The translations under genes were made by a program, and so were the position numbers. From Streptomyces sp. NRRL S-455 (GTDB lineage Bacteria > Actinomycetota > Actinomycetes > Streptomycetales > Streptomycetaceae), in contig NZ_JOCT01000024.1 of NCBI RefSeq assembly GCF_000717875.1, positions 62,001 through 126,000 on the forward strand: 64,000 nt of DNA, read 5' to 3'. Shown piece by piece: positions 7,362 through 14,466 of the stretch (the first letter of the stretch is position 1; every line of letters begins with the position of its first letter). Below the pieces are notes generated by a model that searched no databases, was not told the DNA's origin, and worked only from the letters and a program-made list of their open reading frames with translations.

Positions 7362-9626
7362 CTACAGGAGCGGCATCATCGCGGGCATGAGGTCCTGGAA
7401 GGTGCGGCCGTTGGCCGGTACATCGAGCATGGTGATGCTCCAGTCCTCGCTGCCCAGACGGCTGAGTCTGACAAGGATCCGAGCCGTTGACTGGTCGCCG
7501 CCGGTGAGTACGAAGCCGACGACTTCCTGTTTGGTGTTCTCGTCGATGACCCGGCAGCGGACGCTCTCCACATCGATGAACGTCTGCCCCGTGAAGGAGT
7601 TCAGCGTCATGATGATGGCGTCGATGTGCACGGGGACCCGCTGAAGGGAGACCAGGACGGCCTCGTCGACGTCGTCGACCAGGGAGTCACCGGTGTGCCG
7701 AACGGAGCCGTCGTCGCTGACCAGATGCCGGAAGAAGACCACGTCCACAGGCTGCCTGTCGGCGAACAGGACGGCCGAGACATCCAGATCGATCTCCCGA
7801 AGGCGGGACCGGAACAGGCCGCGGCGCCTGACGGCCTGCCAGCTCACCTGGACGCGCACCGTGCTCAGGCGGACTCCGGCCCGCCGCAGAACCACCTGCT
7901 GCCCCCTGGACAGCTGAACGCTCCCCGAGGCCGGCAGCGGGGGCAGTTCGTGCCGGATGCCCTCCGCCGGCTCCGACGCCGCGTCCTCGGCCGGTGTCCG
8001 CCCGTCGACCGGTGGCGGGGCCGGCTCCTCGACCGGCTCTTCGACCGGCTCTTCGACCGGCTCCTGCACCAGCGCGATCCCCAGCAGCTCCAGCACCCTG
8101 GCCGGTGCGTCGGCGAAGGACGCGCCGTCCGCGAGATCCGGTCCCGAACCGAAGGAAAGTTGTCCGTGGCCCGACAGGCGCCTCCGGTTTCGGGGGCCGG
8201 GGCCGCGGGCCACCGCCCGGGTCAGCGCGTCGTAGAGCTGCCACGCCTCATGCGTGCCGAGCAGAGAGGTGAAATAACCCCGGGCCGCGGGCCGGTACCG
8301 CACCCATGCCGACTCCTCCCCGGCTTGGACCCGCTTGCCCGGGACGACGGGCCCGCCCACGAGGAACTCCGCCAGGTCGGATTCGGTGGCCTCGGGCACG
8401 AGCTCGTCCGCGATCAGGCGCAACAGCGGAAGGCTCAGCTCCGGGAAGGGGGAGCAGAGCACGGCCAGCCGCACCGCAGCCGTCGAGGCCCGGTTACGGA
8501 AGGCCTTCGCCAACACATGGTCGGGCTCCTGGGAACCGTGCTCCTCGGCCGCGGGCCCCCAGCGGGCGGATTCTCTGCCGGGAGCGGGCAGCAGCAACGC
8601 GTCGCACCCCTCGGGGCTGCAACGCATCAACGTGCGCGCCCAGCGGCCGACCGGCCGCGGCGACAACGTCACGGTCGGGACGGGCAACTCCCCTGCCTCC
8701 GGCGGTGTCCGAAAGAGCAGTCCACTGTTCGACGCCCCCGGCGCCCCAGGGGAAGAGACCCGGACCGCGGTCAGATCCACGCCCACGTGCCGCCAGATGC
8801 GCGTGGGCAGCGGGTTGACGAGGGCGGTGACGTGGGTGCGGGTCCACCCGCGCAGCTGTTCCCAGAGGTACCCGCTCTGCCACGCGTATGAGGTGCAGTC
8901 GGAGAACACGAGGACGAGCCCGCGTCGGCTGAGGGGCACCGGGCCGGACAGCGGGCCGCCCTCAGGGGATCCGCGCGTGCGGGAGCGGAGGTCAGGAGCG
9001 GGCAGATCCGCGTCGAGCGTGAGGATCCGGATCGTACGAAAGGCGTTCAGCGTCGTGAGCAGGCGGCTGAGTTGGTCGGCCGTCTCCTGCCAGACGGACA
9101 TGGTGGTGCTGCGATCGATGATCAGGGTGAGATCGAACCACCGCTCGGGTGCCGGCGCGAACACCGGGGAGAGTTCTCCCGTGCGGCCGTACTCCGCCAC
9201 CGTGGCATCGACGTCCAGTCGGCGTGCCCGCCCACGTGGCCAGCGCCGTCTGAACGGATAGAGGGCGCGTACCAGTTCATGTTCCCTGAGGAGCGGCCGG
9301 CCACCGGGGGTCGCCACGGAGCGCTCCGTGACGGTCTCCGTCTCGGTCTCGACGTCGGGCGTGGGGTCGTCCGCGCCGTCTTCGGGTGGAGGGGGTGTGC
9401 CGGTGGCGACGGGATCGGCAGCGGACGGCTTGACCGGCATGACCCCCTGGAGGGACGCCGGACCGGCGTCGTCCGCGGGTTCCCGTTGCTGCGGGCCGAT
9501 TCCGGCGAGCCACAGCAGTTCCGCGACGCCCAGGGCGTCCCGGCCCGGGTCCAGGCGCAGCACCGCCCGGGTGAGGCGCGCCAGCGCGTCGACCGGCTCC
9601 CCGTCGGGCTGCCGTCGGTCAGGCAC
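7362..9626 (-). CDS. vWA-like (SAV_2336-related) protein fused to a C-terminal TerD domain
   Basis: This 754-residue protein has a short helical N-terminus (1-60), an acidic/proline-rich linker, a von Willebrand A-like domain (about 163-330) with a MIDAS-like DRSTTM starting at Asp171 and a later VFSDCTS strand, a helical middle region, a low-complexity EPVE repeat (three units, about 513-526), and a complete TerD domain (568-754) with IDLD, VSDDGSVRHTGD and the SFTGQTF segment. The N-terminal region resembles the actinobacterial SAV_2336 family that accompanies MoxR ATPases. TerD domains bind calcium and act in tellurite/stress modules. The GTG start overlaps the end of the MoxR gene by 8 bp behind a GAAGGA site. 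I infer that the vWA links the MoxR ATPase to TerD-type partners. The TerD domain is close to the free TerD at 13858. Confidence 0.85.
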   Translation of the reverse strand: MPDRRQPDGEPVDALARLTRAVLRLDPGRDALGVAELLWLAGIGPQQREPADDAGPASLQGVMPVKPSAADPVATGTPPPPEDGADDPTPDVETETETVTERSVATPGGRPLLREHELVRALYPFRRRWPRGRARRLDVDATVAEYGRTGELSPVFAPAPERWFDLTLIIDRSTTMSVWQETADQLSRLLTTLNAFRTIRILTLDADLPAPDLRSRTRGSPEGGPLSGPVPLSRRGLVLVFSDCTSYAWQSGYLWEQLRGWTRTHVTALVNPLPTRIWRHVGVDLTAVRVSSPGAPGASNSGLLFRTPPEAGELPVPTVTLSPRPVGRWARTLMRCSPEGCDALLLPAPGRESARWGPAAEEHGSQEPDHVLAKAFRNRASTAAVRLAVLCSPFPELSLPLLRLIADELVPEATESDLAEFLVGGPVVPGKRVQAGEESAWVRYRPAARGYFTSLLGTHEAWQLYDALTRAVARGPGPRNRRRLSGHGQLSFGSGPDLADGASFADAPARVLELLGIALVQEPVEEPVEEPVEEPAPPPVDGRTPAEDAASEPAEGIRHELPPLPASGSVQLSRGQQVVLRRAGVRLSTVRVQVSWQAVRRRGLFRSRLREIDLDVSAVLFADRQPVDVVFFRHLVSDDGSVRHTGDSLVDDVDEAVLVSLQRVPVHIDAIIMTLNSFTGQTFIDVESVRCRVIDENTKQEVVGFVLTGGDQSTARILVRLSRLGSEDWSITMLDVPANGRTFQDLMPAMMPLL

Positions 9627-10566
9627 GGGAGAGGTCCTTCATCAGCAGCCGCTTCACCCGCTCCCGTTCGGCGGAGTCCGCCGACGGGGTACCGCTGAGG
9701 ATGTGCAGCGTGCTGAGCAACTGGTCGACCGCGACCGTTTCCCCCGCTCCCACGCGCTCGACGAATTCCTGGACGAGTTCCGCCTCCGGGCTCGACGGCC
9801 GGACTTCGAGGCGCAGATGCTTGCGCACCACGTCGCACATGAGCGCGACCGTGGGCGGGGGCATGGTGTACCGGACGCAGCGGCGCAGGAAGGCGGGGGG
9901 CATTTCCTGGTCCCCGTTGCTGGTCATCACGATGAAGGGGAACTCGGTGCAGCGGACCCTGCCGTTCTCGATCCGGTGCACGACCTCCGCCTCCCAGGTG
10001 CGCACATCGGCCACCGTCCGGTTCTCGCGCAGCAGTTCGACGACGGTGAACTCGCCGCGCTCCAGCACGTCGAGCAGGTCCCCGGGCAGATCGAGATCCG
10101 CCTTGTCGATCTCGTCGATGAGCAGCGCGCGCGGCCGCCTGGCGGGCAGCAGGGCACTGCCCAGCGGGCCGAGTTGCAGGAAAGCGGCGATGTCGTCCGC
10201 CGCGCCGAAGGTGTCGCCGCGATCCCGGGACAGCTGGTGGGCGTGGATGCGGCCGAGCGCGTCGTAGCGGTAGAGCGCGTCGGCCAGAGTGCTGCGGGAG
10301 GTGATCTGCCAGCGCAGTACCGCCCCGAGGCCCAGCTCCAGCGCCACCTGCTCGATGACCGTCGACTTGCCCGAGCCGGGCGGGCCGGTGAGCAGCAGCG
10401 GCCGTCGAAGGCACAGCGCCGCGTTCACCGCGTCGGTCAGCCCTTCGGGCGGCTGGAAGACGTCTCCGGCCGGCCGGTGCGGGAAGGTCCGCCATGGAGG
10501 CGCCGGGGGCAGCCAGACGTGCGGCCGGGGCTCTCCGGTACCGGTGTAGTAGCTGTTCCAGGTCAC
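9619..10566 (-). CDS. MoxR-family AAA+ ATPase
   Basis: The 315-residue ATPase has Walker A GPPGSGKS at 61-68, Walker B LLIDEID at 148-154, a sensor segment FIVMTSNGD followed by PPAFLRRC (arginine finger region), and a C-terminal helical lid. It lacks the extra domains of Clp or FtsH proteins and fits the MoxR/RavA group, which remodel client proteins together with vWA partners. The GTG start is supported by GGAGG five bases upstream and by a GTGA overlap with the preceding caspase/VMAP gene; its own stop overlaps the vWA-TerD gene. In vWA-MoxR-VMAP systems this ATPase is predicted to license or activate the effector. Confidence 0.9.
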   Translation of the reverse strand: MTWNSYYTGTGEPRPHVWLPPAPPWRTFPHRPAGDVFQPPEGLTDAVNAALCLRRPLLLTGPPGSGKSTVIEQVALELGLGAVLRWQITSRSTLADALYRYDALGRIHAHQLSRDRGDTFGAADDIAAFLQLGPLGSALLPARRPRALLIDEIDKADLDLPGDLLDVLERGEFTVVELLRENRTVADVRTWEAEVVHRIENGRVRCTEFPFIVMTSNGDQEMPPAFLRRCVRYTMPPPTVALMCDVVRKHLRLEVRPSSPEAELVQEFVERVGAGETVAVDQLLSTLHILSGTPSADSAERERVKRLLMKDLSRA

Positions 10567-12632
10567 GTGTCCTCCAGGCAGGGGCGAGGCGCCGACGGCG
10601 GTACGGGCTGGGCGACGCTGCGGCAGAACGCGAGCCACTCGCCGCTGTCCCACACCAGCCGCAGGTCCGCGACCGGATCGTCCTGGGCGCCCAGCCAGCG
10701 CCGACGGTAGGCCTGAGCGATACCGACCGGCATGGTCGGCCAGTAGCGGTCGAGACTGTCCGGCCACTCGGCGGCACGGTCGTCGTTCTGCGGCCACACG
10801 AACACCGGGGTGTACGACAGGAGCAGCTCCACCAGCGGATGGTCGCCGCCGGGATGGTGCAGCAGGCCGATGCCCTTGGCGTACCGGCCCTTGTACAACT
10901 CGCCGCGCAGCACATCGCGGTCCTGCACGGCGTGGCGGTCGAGCCAGTCCAGCGGGATGTCGCCGGTGCAGTTCACCATCTGTTCCCAGCGGTCCTTCAC
11001 CACACCGCGCAGCTTTCTCAGCAGCCGCGTCGGCGCGAGCCGCCCGCTCCAGTGCAGGACCACGTCGTAGTGGTGGCCTATGCGGATGCCCTCTCCGGCC
11101 TCCTCCGGGCGCCACTTCAGCAGCAGCGCGGCCGGGAGGGCGATATCGAGCCGACGCAGCTCGACACGGAGTTCGCAGGCCAGCTCGTCGGCCCAGAGGA
11201 CGGCTTCGTCGAGGGCCTTCTCCACGCTCGTCTGGTCGGCTTCGGGCGTCTCGAACTGAGTCCGGTCCACGATGTCGCCGTCGCGCACCAGCCAGGCGTC
11301 CAGCGAGTCGGGCCAGTCGCCGGTCAGTGAGGCATGCAGGCTGACCACCAGGCTGAGCTGCCGGTTCTCCCGCTGGGCTCGAGCGAAGGCGAGGGCGTCG
11401 TTGAGCGCCGTGGAGGCGTTGATGGCCTGGGCCCACTGCCGTACGACGGGATCGGACGGGTCCTGTCCGGTTTCCAGCGCCAGCAGTGCCACGAACCGGG
11501 TGAGCCCGCGCAGGCGCTCCGGATCACTGAGCGGATGGTCGTAGACGAAGTGGTCGACGGCGTCCGCGACGGTCGGCTGAGGGCGGACCCTCGGCAGCTC
11601 GGTCTCCGCGGTCAGCACGGCGCCGAGGGCGTGACGCAGGTGGGCGGTGGTCACCTCGCCGCCGAGCCGGCCGGAGAGCAGCTCCACGGTACGGAACGCC
11701 ATGACGAGGCCCTCCGCGGCGCGCGTCGCCCGCACCGTCATGGGGTCGGCCGGCCGGGATGCCAACGCGGTGAGCAGTGCCGAGGCGTCGTCCAGGGTGG
11801 CCGGCACCTGGCTGTGGTCCAGTGGGGGGTCCAGAGCGGAGAGGGCGGCCGAGAGTTCCGCCCGTGCCCGGGGCCCGGGGGTGCCGGTGCGGGGCAGAGC
11901 GGAGTTCCCGGCGTGGCGGAGGTTGCGCGCCAGCCACAGGGGTTCCCGGGCGAGTGGATGACTGTCCAGGATCCCGCACCCGACACTCTGGCGGGGGAGC
12001 CGGCCGCGCAGCGCTCCGGCGGCAGTGGCGACGTCGACGAACTGCCCGGCCTGGGCCTGCCCTTGCTGCAGCACGGCCGCGAGTTCCCGGGACATCCGGA
12101 GGTCGATCGACTGCTGGGCGGCCGAGCAGGACATCAGCACCGCCAGCCGTGCGCTGCCACCCCTCACGCCGGTCGCCAGTTCGCTGGAGTTCGGCATGGC
12201 GCCGCCGGCATGGCAGGTGTCCACGACGCACACGACCCCCTGCACACCGTCCCGGTCGGCCGCGTCCCGAAGCAGCGGGCCGACCTCGACCGCCTGGTCA
12301 CGCACCTCCGGCTGGGAGTCGGTGCCCATGTAATAGAGGGAACCGGAGGCGCCAGGGGTGAAGCCGTGCCCGAGCAGCGCCACCACCAGGACGGCGCCGC
12401 GCTCGCCCGCGAAGCGGTAGGCCTCACGGACCAGGTCCGCGATCCTGGCGCCGGTCAGCCCCGGTCCGAGGACCAGGGAGCGGCCGTCGGGCAGCCCTGG
12501 GACGCACCCCCCGAGGTGCCGGTCCGTCAGCACGCTGTGCAGCAGACGGGCCGATTCCTCCAGCCGGTCGAGGTGCCCCATGGCCGCACACTGGGCGCCG
12601 ATCACGAGCAGGTGACGTGGGAGCGCCGTCAT
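10563..12632 (-). CDS. Caspase-like protease fused to VMAP domain (conflict-system effector)
   Basis: The 689-residue protein opens with a caspase-fold peptidase (about 5-200): the His of LLGHGF (His89) and the Cys of VVDTCHAGG (Cys140) form the expected dyad, and SCSAAQQS follows as in CHF/metacaspase-like enzymes. A helical middle region (about 260-470) and a C-terminal domain (about 473-689, with the FVWPQNDD segment and several conserved Trp) match my recollection of the VMAP domain, the vWA-MoxR-associated protein family predicted to be the sensor/effector of ternary conflict systems. The ATG overlaps the upstream hydrolase stop (ATGA) and its stop overlaps the MoxR GTG. Caspase assignment is strong from motifs. 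VMAP assignment rests on context and motif memory. Confidence 0.8.
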   Translation of the reverse strand: MTALPRHLLVIGAQCAAMGHLDRLEESARLLHSVLTDRHLGGCVPGLPDGRSLVLGPGLTGARIADLVREAYRFAGERGAVLVVALLGHGFTPGASGSLYYMGTDSQPEVRDQAVEVGPLLRDAADRDGVQGVVCVVDTCHAGGAMPNSSELATGVRGGSARLAVLMSCSAAQQSIDLRMSRELAAVLQQGQAQAGQFVDVATAAGALRGRLPRQSVGCGILDSHPLAREPLWLARNLRHAGNSALPRTGTPGPRARAELSAALSALDPPLDHSQVPATLDDASALLTALASRPADPMTVRATRAAEGLVMAFRTVELLSGRLGGEVTTAHLRHALGAVLTAETELPRVRPQPTVADAVDHFVYDHPLSDPERLRGLTRFVALLALETGQDPSDPVVRQWAQAINASTALNDALAFARAQRENRQLSLVVSLHASLTGDWPDSLDAWLVRDGDIVDRTQFETPEADQTSVEKALDEAVLWADELACELRVELRRLDIALPAALLLKWRPEEAGEGIRIGHHYDVVLHWSGRLAPTRLLRKLRGVVKDRWEQMVNCTGDIPLDWLDRHAVQDRDVLRGELYKGRYAKGIGLLHHPGGDHPLVELLLSYTPVFVWPQNDDRAAEWPDSLDRYWPTMPVGIAQAYRRRWLGAQDDPVADLRLVWDSGEWLAFCRSVAQPVPPSAPRPCLEDT

Positions 12633-13609
12633 CGTTCTCCGGCGAGGGCGGCGCGCAGTGTCTCGGCGATCGGACCGGCCACACCGGGCTGTGCCAGATA
12701 GAGCACCGCGGGATGGACCCAGAGGCCGACCGAGTCGACTCTCCTGCTGTCCGGCCGCACCTGTGCGCTGTTGGGCCCGAAGTCGTCCTCCAGACGGTGG
12801 CGTACGGCCACCGGATCGTCGGGGTCGTAGAAGTTCAGCCACGCACGGACCCGTTCGGGCGTGCACGGCGGTCGCGGCACCAGCCGTGGCCACACGACGG
12901 TGCGCATGCCGAGCGGCGACCCCATGGTCACCAGCAGTTGTACCGGAGAGGGGCGTTCGTGCAGGGCTTCCCAAGTGACCACCGTGCCGAGCGAATGGGC
13001 CACCAGCACCGTGGAGCCCGGAGCGCATTGCTCCGTCACACGGTCGCGGATCACCGTGTCGAGCGTCCGGCCCGCCCGGTCGGGCTCCCGCCGGGCGAGG
13101 TAGCGGGCCACCTGCCCGAGGTCGCGCACCATCAGCTTGGGGGCCGCCCACTGGCCCAGGCCACGGAACAGCCGCATGGACAGCACGGTGGTGGCCGCGT
13201 TGAGGGCCCGGCGCACCGCCGCCATCGTGCCCTGCTCCTGGGGGTGCGGGAGTAACTCCGCACGCGCGTGCGCCAGGATCTCGGCGCGCGTCGCTTCCCG
13301 CTCGCCGGCCGGAACGTCCGGAAGCGGCTCGGAAAGCCCGGCCAGCACCTCGTCGAGCAACTCCAGGACCAACTCCGCCGACTCGGCGTCCACGATCTCC
13401 ACCGTGGATCCCTGGGACTGCGCGGGCCGGAAGAGATCGCCGTAGTAGACGAACGCACGGTCGACCTCACCGCCCGACAGCGCGTCCGCCACATCGGAAT
13501 GGCCCGCCCCGCGCATTCCCGACGCCAACGCGTCCGTCCAAGAGGCCAGTTCGCCGACGCGGTCCCGCGGACCGCCCACCCCGTGCACGAACACCACCCG
13601 AGGCCTCAT
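12629..13609 (-). CDS. Alpha/beta-hydrolase fold protein, first gene of the VMAP operon
   Basis: The 326-residue protein begins with the strand-oxyanion motif VVFVHGVGG (residues 5-13) and has the nucleophile elbow VAHSLG with Ser206, followed by a MGSPLG segment typical of lipase/PGAP1-like hydrolases. An acidic residue in FYDPDDPV and a late His (VHPAVLY) could complete the triad. There is no signal peptide, so it acts in the cytosol. It leads the four-gene leftward operon and overlaps the caspase gene by 4 bp. The start at 13609 has GGGGG at proper spacing; a GTG at 13624 is the alternative. Substrate unknown. A lipid, ester or signalling molecule used in an abortive or self-limiting response is an inference from the operon only. 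Confidence 0.75.
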   Translation of the reverse strand: MRPRVVFVHGVGGPRDRVGELASWTDALASGMRGAGHSDVADALSGGEVDRAFVYYGDLFRPAQSQGSTVEIVDAESAELVLELLDEVLAGLSEPLPDVPAGEREATRAEILAHARAELLPHPQEQGTMAAVRRALNAATTVLSMRLFRGLGQWAAPKLMVRDLGQVARYLARREPDRAGRTLDTVIRDRVTEQCAPGSTVLVAHSLGTVVTWEALHERPSPVQLLVTMGSPLGMRTVVWPRLVPRPPCTPERVRAWLNFYDPDDPVAVRHRLEDDFGPNSAQVRPDSRRVDSVGLWVHPAVLYLAQPGVAGPIAETLRAALAGER

Positions 13610-13857
13610 CGCACCCCCGATCACTGTCGCCGAAAGCAGCGTAGACGCATCAGCCCTGCCCGTTCACCCATTCCGCGGCTGCCGGTACGGATGATCGCGG
13701 CGCGCCGGGCCTGGTGGCGACCGTGTTGCAACCCTGACACAAACGTCCCGTGCGGGGTGGCGGTGTCCGGCCCCAAGGCATTTAGTTGCCGAAGAGCAGT
13801 CACATCGCGGCCCGTCCGGCCGTCCGGCCGCAGGCACCGCATGAGGAGAGGACTCGC
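13610..13857. other. Divergent intergenic region between the VMAP operon and terD
   Basis: This 248-bp stretch holds no credible ORF. It must contain both divergent promoters. A short G+C-rich direct repeat (two CCGTCCGG units near 13813-13830) precedes terD. I could not assign -35/-10 elements with confidence on either strand. Confidence 0.5.
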
Positions 13858-14436
13858 GTGAGCGTCAACTTGTCCAAGGGCCAGGCCGTCAGCTTGCAGA
13901 AGTCCGACGGCGGCAGTCTGACGGCCGTCAGGATGGGTCTGGGATGGCAGGCCGCCCCGCGTCGTGGTTTCTTCGGCAGTCGTACGAAGGAGATCGACCT
14001 CGACGCCTCGGCCCTGATGTTCGCCGACCAGGAGGTGGTGGGCGCCGTCTGGTTCCAGCAGCTCGTGAGCGACGACGGCTCCGTCCGCCACACCGGTGAC
14101 AACCGCGTCGGCGGTGCCGGCCAGGGCGGCGACGACGAGTCGATCCTCGTCGACCTGATGCGGGTGCCGGTGCACATCAACCAGATCGTCTTCACGGTGA
14201 ACTCCTTCACCGGCCAGACGTTCGCCGAGGTGCAGAACGCCTTCTGCCGCTTGGTCGACGAGACCACCGGCCAGGAACTCGCCCGCTACACCCTCACCGG
14301 CGGCGGCTCGGCCACCGCCCAGATCATGGCGAAGATGACCCGTCAGGGCACGGGGTGGAGCATGCAGGCGATCGGCGAGCCCAGTCACGGCCGTACGATC
14401 CGTGACCTTGTTCCGGCCATCGTGCCGCACCTCTAG
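13858..14436 (+). CDS. terD: TerD-family calcium-binding stress protein
   Basis: A 192-residue single TerD domain with the expected acidic calcium-ligand motifs EIDLDASALMF and SDDGSVRHTGDNR, then GGDDESI, and the conserved VNSFTGQTF strand. TerD proteins are cytosolic beta-sandwich proteins implicated in tellurite resistance, phage and colicin tolerance and, in Streptomyces, differentiation. The GTG start is chosen over an in-frame extension from 13786 because of AGGAG upstream and alignment with the family's length of about 191. It is followed after 30 bp by the large TerD/FtsK-like gene, so the two are probably co-transcribed. Its closest relative in the window is the TerD domain of the divergent vWA fusion. 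Confidence 0.92.
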   Translation: MSVNLSKGQAVSLQKSDGGSLTAVRMGLGWQAAPRRGFFGSRTKEIDLDASALMFADQEVVGAVWFQQLVSDDGSVRHTGDNRVGGAGQGGDDESILVDLMRVPVHINQIVFTVNSFTGQTFAEVQNAFCRLVDETTGQELARYTLTGGGSATAQIMAKMTRQGTGWSMQAIGEPSHGRTIRDLVPAIVPHL

Positions 14437-14466
14437 CGGGCCGGGACAGGACGGGGGGAGGACGCG

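Noticed and set aside
8024..8072. Short 12-bp direct repeats that resemble a repeat array
   Set aside because: They encode the EPVE linker in the vWA-TerD protein and have no spacers; not CRISPR. No CRISPR array or tRNA was found anywhere in the window.
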